From Sphingomonadales bacterium (GTDB lineage: Bacteria > Pseudomonadota > Alphaproteobacteria > Sphingomonadales > Sphingomonadaceae), in NCBI GenBank assembly GCA_028868535.1, contig JAGWUH010000010.1, positions 31,554 to 95,553 of the forward strand: a DNA stretch of 64,000 nt, given 5' to 3'. Below the pieces are notes generated by a model that made no database searches, was not told where the DNA came from, and worked only from the letters and a program-made list of their open reading frames with translations. Both the position numbers and the translations under genes were made by a program. This document shows, piece after piece, positions 1-9,300 of the stretch. Every line of letters begins with the position of its first letter. Positions within the stretch are counted from its first letter, which is position 1.

Positions 1-502
1 CGCCGCCGCCTTTCTGGTTGTCGTACATCTCGTCGCAGCGGGCGATGATCACGAAATCCTGCCCGACGTCGCGCCGCGCCCGCACCCCGGCGTCGATCCG
101 CGCCTGCATGTCGCCGATCGAACACAGGCTGTTGAGGTGCTTGGAATGCTTGGGATTGACCTCGTCCTCGACGTGATAGCCGGCGATCCCCTGCCGGATG
201 TAGCGCCGCGTGAAGTGATAGGCATCGGCCACCGTCTCGCCCAGCGTGTCGGCATCGGCCACCAGCGGGATGTCGATGACTTCGGCGATGCGGCTGCACT
301 GGTCGAGCTGCTCGACTTGGCTGAAGATGCCGTTGTCCGGGATCGCGTAATGGAACGCCGAGCAGGCGTGCCCGCCCAGGTAGGCCGCCTTGAAACCGAC
401 GTGCTGGACGATCCGCCCGGTCAGCGCCGAATAGGCCTCGGCGGCAATGAAATGCTCGCCGCTCTCGATCAGCGCGCGCAGCTTCGCACCCGGCGTGGTC
501 AT
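1..502 (-). CDS. Isocitrate lyase/PEP mutase-family protein (3' end outside window)
   Basis: The first 167 codons of a minus-strand gene are visible, starting at the ATG at 500-502 (MTTPGAKLR...) and running off the left edge. The translation has the TIM-barrel features of the isocitrate lyase/phosphoenolpyruvate mutase superfamily: a [14 protein letters not shown] stretch after the second strand, a DAD metal-binding motif in [11 protein letters not shown], and an EDE motif in [12 protein letters not shown]. Members cleave or form C-C or P-C bonds next to a carboxylate (2-methylisocitrate lyase, oxaloacetate decarboxylase, carboxyphosphonoenolpyruvate mutase). The KKCGH signature of true isocitrate lyases is not in the visible part, so the substrate cannot be named. 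The family assignment is firm and the exact reaction open. Confidence 0.8.
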   Translation of the reverse strand, partial: MTTPGAKLRALIESGEHFIAAEAYSALTGRIVQHVGFKAAYLGGHACSAFHYAIPDNGIFSQVEQLDQCSRIAEVIDIPLVADADTLGETVADAYHFTRRYIRQGIAGYHVEDEVNPKHSKHLNSLCSIGDMQARIDAGVRARRDVGQDFVIIARCDEMYDNQKGGG

Positions 503-523
503 CGCAAACTCTCCCTCTTGTCG

Positions 524-533
524 ACCGACCGGT
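524..533. promoter_or_regulatory. Candidate TetR-type operator upstream of the lyase-family gene
   Basis: ACCG-AC-CGGT is a short perfect inverted repeat 22 bases upstream of the start of the minus-strand lyase-family gene, with TTTGTACA on one side. It resembles operators of TetR-family repressors, but no TetR gene is visible in the window. This is a pattern match only. Confidence 0.2.
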
Positions 534-661
534 TTGTACACGCCGCGCGACCGGGGAAAAGAGCGTTGCGCAGCCATCGCCCCGGCGCGTGGCGCTTGCC
601 CCGCGCGGCATCCGGCGGCATAGGCTGCCGCGATTCCCGATCCCTGCGAAAGGCCCCCGCG

Positions 662-898
662 ATGAAGGTCCGCGTCTACGTCAGCCTCAAGAACGGCGTG
701 CTCGATCCGCAGGGCCGCGCCATCCACCACGCGATCGAGGGCCTCGGCCACACCGGCGTCCAGGACGTCCGCGCCGGCAAGCTGATCGAGCTGGAGGTCG
801 ACGACACCGTCACCGACGCCGCGCTCGACGAGATGGCCAGCAAGCTGCTCGCCAACATGGTGATCGAAAACTACCGGATCGAGCGGGTGGCCGCCTGA
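662..898 (+). CDS. purS: Phosphoribosylformylglycinamidine synthase subunit PurS
   Basis: This 78-residue protein starts [18 protein letters not shown] and has the family pattern of an N-terminal beta strand, the GVLDPQGxAI segment and LG..GV.DVR.GK. PurS is the small structural subunit of the three-part FGAM synthase (PurS-PurL-PurQ) of de novo purine synthesis. It bridges the glutaminase PurQ and the synthetase PurL in the cytosol. Its TGA overlaps the purQ ATG by one base, so the two are translationally coupled. A longer open frame reaching upstream was not used, because 78 residues is the normal family length. purL is not in the window. Confidence 0.97.
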   Translation: MKVRVYVSLKNGVLDPQGRAIHHAIEGLGHTGVQDVRAGKLIELEVDDTVTDAALDEMASKLLANMVIENYRIERVAA

Positions 899-1569
899 TG
901 CGCTCGGCGGTCATCACCTTCCCCGGCTCGAACTGCGATCGCGACATGGCGGTGGCAATCGAGGAAGTCTGCGGCGGCGAGGTCCACCGCGTCTGGCACC
1001 GCGATGCCGAACTGCCGCAGGGACTGGACCTGATCGCCCTGCCCGGCGGCTTCTCTTATGGCGATTACCTGCGTTCGGGCGCGATGGCCGCCCGTTCGCC
1101 GATCATGCGCGCGGTGGTCGCGGCCGCCGGTCGCGGAGTCGCCGTGCTCGGCGTCTGCAACGGCTTCCAGGTGCTCACCGAAGCGGGCCTGCTCCCCGGC
1201 GCGCTGATGCGCAACGCCGGCATCCGCTTCGTCTGCCGCGAGGTGGCGCTCACCGTCGCCAACACCCGGTCGCAGTTCACCCGCGGCTACATGCCAGGCC
1301 AGCGCATCATCATCCCGGTCGCGCACCACGACGGCAACTACCAGGCCGATGAAGCCACGCTCGACCGCCTGGAAGGCGAAGGCCGCGTCGCGTTCCGCTA
1401 TGCCGAACCGGTCAACGGCTCCGCCCGCGACATCGCCGGCGTCCTCTCGGAAAAGGGCAACGTGCTGGGCATGATGCCCCATCCGGAACGCCGGATCGAG
1501 CAGGCCCACGGCGGCAAGGACGGTCGCGTGTTGTTCGAAAGCGTCGTGCGCGGACTGGTCGACGCCTGA
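898..1569 (+). CDS. purQ: Phosphoribosylformylglycinamidine synthase subunit PurQ (glutaminase)
   Basis: This 223-residue class I glutamine amidotransferase releases ammonia from glutamine for conversion of FGAR to FGAM in purine synthesis. It starts [16 protein letters not shown]. The nucleophile elbow is GVCNGFQ (Cys near residue 87), and the catalytic His and Glu are in MMPHPERR near the C-terminus. [13 protein letters not shown] is the usual oxyanion-region motif. Length matches stand-alone PurQ proteins. The start codon overlaps the purS stop, and the gene ends 12 bases from the convergent GGDEF-EAL gene. Confidence 0.97.
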   Translation: MRSAVITFPGSNCDRDMAVAIEEVCGGEVHRVWHRDAELPQGLDLIALPGGFSYGDYLRSGAMAARSPIMRAVVAAAGRGVAVLGVCNGFQVLTEAGLLPGALMRNAGIRFVCREVALTVANTRSQFTRGYMPGQRIIIPVAHHDGNYQADEATLDRLEGEGRVAFRYAEPVNGSARDIAGVLSEKGNVLGMMPHPERRIEQAHGGKDGRVLFESVVRGLVDA

Positions 1570-1581
1570 ACCCGCCCGCGC

Positions 1582-3930
1582 TCAGGCGCGCATGATTCCC
1601 GGCTGGTCGAACAGCGCCGCGGCATCGTCGGCGCTCATCGGCCGGCCAAAGTAGAACCCCTGGATCTTGCGGCAGCCCAGCGCGCGCACCAGCGTCAGCT
1701 CCTGGGTCGTCTCGACGCCTTCGGCGGTCGTCGACATCTCCAGGCTGTCCGCCATCGCCACGACCGCGCGGATGATTGCCAGGCTCTCGGGCGAGCCCTG
1801 CGCCGCCCCCTGCACGAACGTGCGATCGACCTTGATCGTCGAGAAGTGCAGCTTGCGCAGGTAACCGAGCGAGGAATAGCCGGTGCCGAAATCGTCGAGC
1901 GCCACGCCGCAGCCCAGCGCCATGATCTTCTCCAGCGCGTTGCGCGCCATCGTCGCGTCGCGCAGGAAGATGCTCTCGGTCACCTCGATCTCGAGCCGCT
2001 GCGCCGGCAGCCCCGCATAGGACAGCGCCTTGACCACGCCGGGGATCAGTTCCGGGTCCAGCAATTGCTCACCCGAGACATTGACCGCGACCTTGACGTG
2101 CGAAGGCCAGCGCGTCGCCTGCTTGCACGCCTCGCGCATCACCCATTCGCCGATCGGCACGATCAGCCGCGTGTCCTCGGCCAGCGGCACGAACTTCGCC
2201 GGGCTGACCATGCCATGCTCGGGGCTGTCCCAGCGCAGCAGCGCCTCGAAGCTGACCACCCGCTCGTCGGCCGCATCGACCACCGGCTGGAACGCGAGCT
2301 GGAATTCGTTGCGCTCCAGCGCGCGCCGCAGCGAGAACTCCAGCTTGCGCCGCTCCTCGGCCTGGGCATGGAGCGACGGCTCATACGTGCAGTGGACGCC
2401 GCCGCTCTGGTCCTTGGCCCGGTACAGCGCGAGATCGGCGTTGCGGATCAGCGTCTCGACCGTCGCCCCGTCGCGCGGGCCGAGGGCCGAGCCGACGCTG
2501 GCGCCGACGTACAGCGTGTGGTTGTCGACGAGGTAAGGCTCGGACAGGCGTTCGATGACGGTCTGCGCGACGCGGTCGACCCGCCCCGGCTCCGAGGCAT
2601 CACGGATGACGACGGCGAACTCGTCCCCGCCCAGGCGGCCGCAGAGTTCGTTCTCGGTCATCAACTGCTTGAGGCGCGACGAGACGCAGGCCAGCAACTG
2701 ATCGCCGACCTGGTGCCCCAACGTGTCGTTGACCGCCTTGAAGCGGTCGAGGTCGATCATCAGCAGCGCGCAGCGGGTTCGCCATTGCTCGGCATAGCGC
2801 ATCGCATCGCCCAGCGCTTCGGTCAGCATCATGCGGTTGGGCAGGCCGGTCAGCGTATCGTAGCGCGCCAGCCAGGCAATCTTGTCCGAACTCTCGCGCT
2901 GTTGCGTGACGTCCGATCCGACGCCGCGATAGCCGTCGAACTGGCCGCTCTCGTCATAGCGCGGCGTACCGGACAGTTCCCACCAGCGCTGCTCGTTCTT
3001 GATCTGCACCCGTACCAGCAGGTTGGCGAAGTGTTCGCGCCGCTTCATCCGCTCCGCCAGGTCGCGCAGCGAGGCGTGGAACTGGCCCGTCTCCCACGCG
3101 GGGCCGGCGATCAGCTGGATGAAGCTCTTGCCCTCGATCTCTTCCAGTTCGCCCCCCAGCGCATAGGCGAAGCGGCGGCTCACCCCGCGCACGCGGCGGG
3201 CGGTATCGGTTTCCCACAGCCAGTCCGCGTCGGCCTCCTCGAACTCGCGGAGCAGCAGCGAGACGACCTCGTTGCGATCGGCAACGCCGGCCTCGGCAAG
3301 GCGCGAGAGCAGGAAATTGCGCGACGTCTCGATCGCTCCCATCATGATCACCGCGACGAAGACCGGGGTGATCGCTGCCATTGGCCAGGCGCCGACGCTG
3401 ATGAAGCTGATCATCGCGGTCAGCCCGACCAGGCTCGAGAAGCCCAGCGTCGCCAGCGGCGCCGCCGGAATGACCACGGCCGAAATCGTCATCAGCATCG
3501 CCAGCACAGTCCACAGCTCGAGCTGGACATAGCGCGGCGCGTGATGCGCGAAATAGATCGTCGGCGCACCCCAGATCAGGCCGAGCGCGGCGGCGCAGGC
3601 CGCTTGCCGCCAGACCTCGTTGTGCGTGAGCAGGCGCCGGTCCGAATCGGCCAGCGCGCGATCGGTGCGCCAGCTGTGCGCGAGCGCGCCGGCCAGCACC
3701 GCCAGCCACACCGCGATCAATGGAAACGCGATGACGCCCTTGAACAGCCAGGCGGTCGCCAGCGCGGCGCCACCCTGGCTGACGATGCGCAGGATGCCCG
3801 CCTCGCCCAGTCGGGTGTACTGCAGGCTGCGCAGGCGCGCCCATTCCTCGGAATTGCCCTTGCCGATGCCAAGCACCGCCAGCGCCGTAAGCGCATCGGT
3901 TCGCGTCTGGTGTTCGGACGGGCTGGACAT
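1582..3930 (-). CDS. Membrane GGDEF-EAL protein with PAS domain (cyclic-di-GMP turnover)
   Basis: This 782-residue protein has about six hydrophobic segments between residues 45 and 200, a PAS-like sensor region around 225-350, a GGDEF domain (DTLTGLPNR near 358, GGDEF at 434-438) and a C-terminal EAL domain. The GGDEF motif is intact, but there is no RxxD inhibitory site at the usual spacing before it. The EAL part keeps EALLRW, DDFGTGYSSL, a KVDR lysine, AEGVET and the final QGFYFGRP, so phosphodiesterase activity is likely. Such hybrid proteins make and/or break cyclic-di-GMP at the inner membrane; the net direction cannot be read from sequence. It lies about 2 kb beyond the 3' end of the giant RTX gene, so a link to that locus is inference. 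Confidence 0.93.
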   Translation of the reverse strand: MSSPSEHQTRTDALTALAVLGIGKGNSEEWARLRSLQYTRLGEAGILRIVSQGGAALATAWLFKGVIAFPLIAVWLAVLAGALAHSWRTDRALADSDRRLLTHNEVWRQAACAAALGLIWGAPTIYFAHHAPRYVQLELWTVLAMLMTISAVVIPAAPLATLGFSSLVGLTAMISFISVGAWPMAAITPVFVAVIMMGAIETSRNFLLSRLAEAGVADRNEVVSLLLREFEEADADWLWETDTARRVRGVSRRFAYALGGELEEIEGKSFIQLIAGPAWETGQFHASLRDLAERMKRREHFANLLVRVQIKNEQRWWELSGTPRYDESGQFDGYRGVGSDVTQQRESSDKIAWLARYDTLTGLPNRMMLTEALGDAMRYAEQWRTRCALLMIDLDRFKAVNDTLGHQVGDQLLACVSSRLKQLMTENELCGRLGGDEFAVVIRDASEPGRVDRVAQTVIERLSEPYLVDNHTLYVGASVGSALGPRDGATVETLIRNADLALYRAKDQSGGVHCTYEPSLHAQAEERRKLEFSLRRALERNEFQLAFQPVVDAADERVVSFEALLRWDSPEHGMVSPAKFVPLAEDTRLIVPIGEWVMREACKQATRWPSHVKVAVNVSGEQLLDPELIPGVVKALSYAGLPAQRLEIEVTESIFLRDATMARNALEKIMALGCGVALDDFGTGYSSLGYLRKLHFSTIKVDRTFVQGAAQGSPESLAIIRAVVAMADSLEMSTTAEGVETTQELTLVRALGCRKIQGFYFGRPMSADDAAALFDQPGIMRA

Positions 3931-4110
3931 CGACGGGGATATACCCGCGAATGCTTAGCGGGCCGTAAACCGCCCGGCTCCGGATCGCTGGAAAATCGAT
4001 AATTTTCCGCCCTTCGCGGCAGCCTTCCGGCAAGCGCGATTTCGCTTGCATGTCGCTGTCCGCGCACGCCAAATTCGGGCGACTGCCAGCCATGAAACGG
4101 GGATGAGGCG

Positions 4111-4527
4111 ATGATCGAACAGTTCCATGCGACCAAGCTGGTCGTCGCCGATCTCGACCGCGCCACGCGGTTCTACACGGCACTGGGGCTGCGCGAAGCA
4201 AGCCGCAACCTCGGCGGCGACGGCGACGTGCGGCAGGACCAAGTCTGGCTGTCCACCGGCGAGGCATCTGCCCACGTGCTGATCCTCAGCCGCTTCACCG
4301 AGCTGCCCTTGCCGCCGCCCGTTGCCTACCCCGGTCAGGCCTGGCTGGCGTTCCGCGTCGACGACGTCGAAGCGGTCTTGGCGGCAGCCACGGCCTATGG
4401 CGGCAAGGTGCTGCGCGCCGGGGAGGACATTCCCGCTCACGCCGTGCGCGCGGGCTTGGTCAGCGATCCCGACGGGCACGTCGTCGAACTGGTCGGCCCG
4501 ATGCGAAGCCCGCCTGCGACGTCCTGA
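4111..4527 (+). CDS. VOC-superfamily (glyoxalase/dioxygenase fold) protein
   Basis: This 138-residue protein starts MIEQFHATKLVVADLDRATRFY, the usual opening of a vicinal oxygen chelate domain. It ends with a SDPDGHVVELVGP strand that supplies the conserved Glu metal ligand. Two beta-alpha-beta-beta-beta halves fit the length of a single VOC domain. A GGATGAGGCG ribosome-binding stretch precedes the ATG. VOC proteins include glyoxalase I, antibiotic-resistance proteins and extradiol dioxygenases, and nothing here singles out a substrate. The gene is divergent from the GGDEF-EAL gene and convergent with the HD-GYP gene. Confidence 0.85.
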   Translation: MIEQFHATKLVVADLDRATRFYTALGLREASRNLGGDGDVRQDQVWLSTGEASAHVLILSRFTELPLPPPVAYPGQAWLAFRVDDVEAVLAAATAYGGKVLRAGEDIPAHAVRAGLVSDPDGHVVELVGPMRSPPATS

Positions 4528-4548
4528 ACAGCCCGCGACGATCCGGCC

Positions 4549-5901
4549 TCAGCCCGACCCGGCCGATTGCGCGGCGGTGGCGAAAAGCCGCTCGCGGATC
4601 GCCGCGAAGTCGGCGATGCCGAACTGTTCCGGCGTCGACAGCGAATCGATCGCGTCCGACGTCGCTCCCGACGCGAGGTCGACCAGTTGCGGCGGGATCC
4701 GCTGCCCGGAAATGGTCGAGAAGAACGGCACCACCTTCGGCGCCCCGGTATCGTCCGCGTTCTGGTCGACCACCATCGCCAGACGGCCCGACTTGAGCTG
4801 CAGCACGGCGCCGACCGGATAGATCCCGACCGTGGCGATGAACGCCGACAGCACGTCCTCGTCGTAGGCGCCCTCGTCCGCGCGCATCCGGGCGATCGCC
4901 TGTGCCGGGTTCATTGCCGCGGCATCTTCCCCGCTGATGTAGTCGTCGAACGCGTCGCAGACGGCCGCCATCCGGCCCAACTGGGAAATGTCGGCCCGGC
5001 GGACCCGGCGTGGATAGCCCCGGCCATCGCTGCGCTCGTGGTGTTCGCGGACCGCCTCGGCGACTTCGGCGGGCACGCCGGAGGCGAGGCAGAACAGGTA
5101 GCCCAGCTCGACGTGGTCCGCCATGATGCCGGGCTCGATCCGGGTGTGATCGAAGCCGACGGCGGCAAGGTCGACCGGCAGCTTGGAAATTCCGAAATCC
5201 AGGAACAGGCCCGCCAGCCCGGCCTGCCGCACGACTTCCGACGGCAACCGCAACTGCCGGCCCAGCGCGATCATCAGCCCCGAGGTCGCCAGCGCGTGGC
5301 GATACAGCGGTTCGTTGTCCTGCTTGCACCGCATCAGCCCGTTGAAGGCGTGGGGGTTGCGTTCGATCGACGCGAAGATGTCGTCGATCACCGGTTCCAC
5401 CATCGACACGTTGAACGCCTTGCCCAGCCGCACCTTGAAGAACGCGCGACTGACCACGGCGCGCGACTTGGTGGCGACGGCAGAGGCGCGACCGAACTCC
5501 CGGGCCAGCGATTGCGCGGGCGCGGACAGGAACTTGCCGTTGTCGTGGATCTGCGCCGGCGACAGCCGCGGCGTGACCGGCGCGCTGTTGCGCCGTCGCG
5601 CCAGACGTTCGAGCACGGCCGGCGGACCCGCCGGCGCGATCGCGGTTTCCTGCGCTTCATCGGCGATCATGACGTCGTCGGGCCCGTCTTCGGGTGACGC
5701 CACGCCGCCGGGCACGACATCCCGGCCGCGCGCCGTGTCGATGATCACGCTCGGCACGGCACTGGCGCGAAGCTTTTCCAGCTGCTCGGCCGTGTCGAGC
5801 AGGAAGCGCGTGCGCCAGAACGGGTGATCGGCCCAGCTCCCCTCCAGCTTCTGGATGAACATGCCGATTTCAACCTGGCCTGTTTCGATGCGCTTGAGCA
5901 T
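4549..5901 (-). CDS. HD-GYP-family protein with altered HD motif
   Basis: This 450-residue protein opens with a DUF3391-like segment (EIGMFIQKLEGSW...HPFWRTRFLL, residues 11-35) typical of HD-GYP phosphodiesterases. It then has a linker and an HD-GYP domain from about residue 170. The GYP part is intact (HHERSDGRGYP, residues 287-297) and His202 is present. Where the family has an HD pair (LLHDIGK-like) this protein has Leu234-Asp235 in GLFLDFGIS, so one metal-binding histidine is missing. It may be a weakened phosphodiesterase or a cyclic-di-GMP sensor rather than a full enzyme. It starts 55 bases after the stop of the giant RTX gene on the same strand, so it may be the last gene of that transcript. 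Confidence 0.9.
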   Translation of the reverse strand: MLKRIETGQVEIGMFIQKLEGSWADHPFWRTRFLLDTAEQLEKLRASAVPSVIIDTARGRDVVPGGVASPEDGPDDVMIADEAQETAIAPAGPPAVLERLARRRNSAPVTPRLSPAQIHDNGKFLSAPAQSLAREFGRASAVATKSRAVVSRAFFKVRLGKAFNVSMVEPVIDDIFASIERNPHAFNGLMRCKQDNEPLYRHALATSGLMIALGRQLRLPSEVVRQAGLAGLFLDFGISKLPVDLAAVGFDHTRIEPGIMADHVELGYLFCLASGVPAEVAEAVREHHERSDGRGYPRRVRRADISQLGRMAAVCDAFDDYISGEDAAAMNPAQAIARMRADEGAYDEDVLSAFIATVGIYPVGAVLQLKSGRLAMVVDQNADDTGAPKVVPFFSTISGQRIPPQLVDLASGATSDAIDSLSTPEQFGIADFAAIRERLFATAAQSAGSG

Positions 5902-5956
5902 GCATTCAGCCTTTCGATCCGGTCGCGCTGCAGGGTGGTCGGGAGCCAGGCCGGCC

Positions 5957-6329
5957 TCAGGCCGTGGTCAGCTTGGCGATCTGCGTGGTCATCGTATTGT
6001 CGCTGTAGAACGTGTAATCATTGCCGGTATGGTCATAGAACTGGCCGGCGGCGACTGAAATCGTGTCGTTTCCGTCGAGGTTCAGGGTCAGCGAAGAGGC
6101 ATTGCCGGCGCCGACCAGCGACTGCACGAAGCTCGCGCTGATCGACAAGTTGGCGGCGGTCCCGGTCGCGGTGAAGTCGATGTCCTCGACATGGCTGAGG
6201 ACGCCGGTCAGTTGCGACTCGGTCACCGTGCCGCTGGCGGCGGCGAGATGGACGGTATCCGTCCCCGCGCCGCCATCGACGGTCCAGCCCGCTCCGAGCG
6301 TCAGCGTGAACTGGTCATCGAAGGACGAA
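5957..6329 (-). other. C-terminal type I secretion signal region of the giant RTX protein
   Basis: The last roughly 123 residues leave the repeat pattern. They contain [11 protein letters not shown], then [19 protein letters not shown], then [16 protein letters not shown], and end in a short hydrophobic/threonine tail (AKLTTA). C-termini of this style are familiar from large type I secreted RTX proteins of sphingomonads, where the uncleaved C-terminus is read by the ABC exporter. The assignment rests on position, composition and recalled family resemblance. Confidence 0.7.
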
Positions 6330-9300
6330 CCGATCACCTGCTCGATGCCCGACAGGCTGTCGCCGTTCGCCTCGCCGCCGGTGCCGGTGCCGGTGCCGGC
6401 CAGCGTCAGCGCTATGCCGCCGCTGGCCGCGCCGTAATCCGCGGTGTCGGTGCCGGCCCCGCCGATCATCGTGTCGGCACCGTCGCCGCCGACCAGCGTA
6501 TCGTTGCCGGCGCCGCCGTCGAGCATGTTGGCATTGCCGTCGCCGTAGAGCGTGTCGCCATAGGCGGAGCCGACGAGGTTCTCGACGCCCGAAAGCACGT
6601 CGCCGGCCGCGTCGCCGCCACTGCCGACGGTGCCGTCGAGATGGGCCGTCACGGCGCTGGCCGACGCGGCGTAGCTCGCCGTGTCGCTGCCGCTGCCGCC
6701 GACCAGCGTGTCCGCGCCGAGGCCGCCGAACAGCGTGTCGTCGCCGGCACCGCCGTCGAGCAGGTTGGCATTGCCGTCGCCGTGCAGCACATCGGCGAAG
6801 TTCGAGCCGGTCAGATTCTCTATGCCCGAAAGCACGTCCCCTGCGGCGTCGCCGCCGGAGCCGGCGGACCCGTCGAGGTAGGCGGAGACGGCCGCCGACG
6901 ACGCAGCATAGCTAACGACATCAGTGCCGCTGCCGCCGATCAACGTATCGGCGCCCAGCCCGCCGAACAGCGTGTCGTTGCCGGCGCCGCCATCGATCAC
7001 GTTGGCATTGCCGTCGCCGTAGAGCAGGTCGTCGAATGCCGAGCCCGTCAGGTTCTCGATGCTGCTATAGCTGTCGCCCGCCGCATCGCCGGTGTTGAGG
7101 CCGACGTTCGCTAAACTGGCGACGAGCCCGGCGCCCGCGCTGGCATAGGAAGCGGCGTCGGTGCCGGCGCCGCCGATCAGCGTATCCGCGCCGGCGCCGC
7201 CCAGCAGGACGTCGTTGCCCGATCCGCCGTCGAGGACGTTGGCGCCGCCGTCGCCATAGAGCGTGTCGTCGAAGGCGGAGCCGGTCACGTTCTCGATGCC
7301 GCTGTAGTTGTCGCCAGCGGCATCGCCGGTGTTCAACCCGGCGTTGGCAAGGCTGGCCACCAGCCCGGCACCGGCATTGGCATAGGAAGCGGTGTCGGTG
7401 CCGGCGCCGCCGATCAGCGTATCCGCGCCGGCGCCGCCAAGCAGGGTGTCGTTGCCCGAACCGCCGTCCAGGATGTTGCCGTTGCCGTCGCCAAAGAGGA
7501 CATCGCCGTTGCCCGAACCGAGCACGTTCTCGATGCCCGAGAGCACGTCGCCGGCCGCATCGCCGCCGACCCCGACCGTGCCGTCGAGATAGACCGTCAC
7601 CGCCGCGGAGGAGGCCGAGTAATCGGCCGTGTCGTTGCCCAGCCCGCCGGTCAGCGTATCCGCGCCGAGGCCGCCGGACAGCGTGTCGTTGCCGGCGCCG
7701 CCATCGAGGACGTTGGCGCCGCCGTCGCCGTAGAGCGTGTCGGCATAGGCCGAGCCGGTCAGGTTCTCGATGCCGCTGTAGCTGTCGCCCAGGGCATCGC
7801 CGCTGTTCAGGGCGGAGTTGGCCAGGCTGGCGGTCAGGCCGCTGCCGGCGCTGGCATAGGAGGCCGTGTCGAGGCCGCTGCCACCGATCAGCGTATCCGC
7901 GCCGGCGCCGCCGACCAGCGTGTCATTGCCCGCCCCGCCGTCGAGCACGTTGGCGTTGCCGTCACCGAACAGCGTGTCGGCCGCGCCCGAGCCGACGAGG
8001 TTCTCGATGCCCGACAGGACATCGCCGGCGCCATCGCCACCGGTGCCCGCAGTGCCGTCGAGATAGACGGTGACCCCCGCGGAGGAGGCCGAGTAATCGG
8101 CGGTATCGGTGCCCGATCCGCCCGTCAGCGTATCCGCACCGGCACCGCCGACGAGGGTGTCGTTGCCGGCGCCGCCGTCGAGGACGTTGGCATTGCCATC
8201 GCCATAGAGCGCATCGGCGAAGCCCGATCCGGTCAGGTTCTCGATGCTGCTGTAGCTGTCGCTTGCCGCTTCGCCGGTGTTGAGGGCCGTGTTGGCCAGG
8301 CTCGCCGTCAGGCCGCTGGCCGCGTTGGCATAGGACGCGGTATCGCTGCCGGCACCGCCGATCAGCGTGTCGGCACCGGCGCCACCCACCAGCGTGTCAT
8401 TGCCGGCACCGCCGTCGAGCACGTTGGCGTTGCCGTCACCGTAAAGGGCGTCGTCGAAGCCCGAGCCGGTCAGGTTCTCGATTCCGCTGTAGCTGTCGCC
8501 GGCGGCGTCGCCGGTGTTGAGGCCGGCGTTGGCGAGGCTGGCCGTCAACCCGCTGGCGGCGTTGGCATAGGATGCCGTGTCGGTACCTGCGCCACCGATC
8601 AGCGTGTCGGCCCCCGCGCCGCCGACCAGCGTATCGTTGCCGGCGCCGCCATCGAGCACGTTGGCGTTGCCATCGCCGGTCAGCGTGTCCGCCAGCGCCG
8701 AGCCGACCAGGTTCTCGATCCCCGAGAGCACGTCGCCGGCAGCATCGCCGCCCACGCCCACGGTGCCGTTCAGGTAGACGGTGACCCCGGCCGAGGAGGC
8801 CGAGTAGTCGGCCGTGTCTGTGCCCGAGCCGCCGGTCAGCGTGTCCGCGCCGAGCCCACCGATCAGCGTATCGTTGCCGGCACCGCCGTCGATCGCGTTG
8901 GCGTTGCCGTCACCGTAGAGCGTATCGGCCTGGCCCGAACCGGTCAGGTTCTCGATGCCGGTCAGCACGTCGCCGGCGGCGTCGCCGCCCACGCCGGCAG
9001 TGCCGTTCAGATAGGCCGTGACGCCCGCGGACGACGCCGAATAGTCGGCCGTGTCGGCGCCCGAACCACCGGTCAGCGTGTCCGCGCCAGCGCCGCCGAC
9101 CAGCGTGTCGTTGCCGGCGCCGCCGTCGATCGCGTTGGCATTGCCGTCACCGTAGAGCGCGTCGTCGAAGGCTGAGCCGGTCAGGTTCTCGATGCCGCTG
9201 TAGCTGTCGCCGGCGGCATCGCCGGTGTTCAACCCGGTGTTGGCCAGGCTCGCGACCAGCCCGCTGGCGGCGTTGGCATAGGACGCCGTGTCGGTGCCGG

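Noticed and set aside
137..661. Plus-strand frame running into purS
   Set aside because: It overlaps the minus-strand lyase-family gene, and PurS has its own normal-length start at 662.
589..897. N-terminal extension of the PurQ frame upstream of 898
   Set aside because: It overlaps all of purS, and PurQ proteins begin at the [12 protein letters not shown] position.
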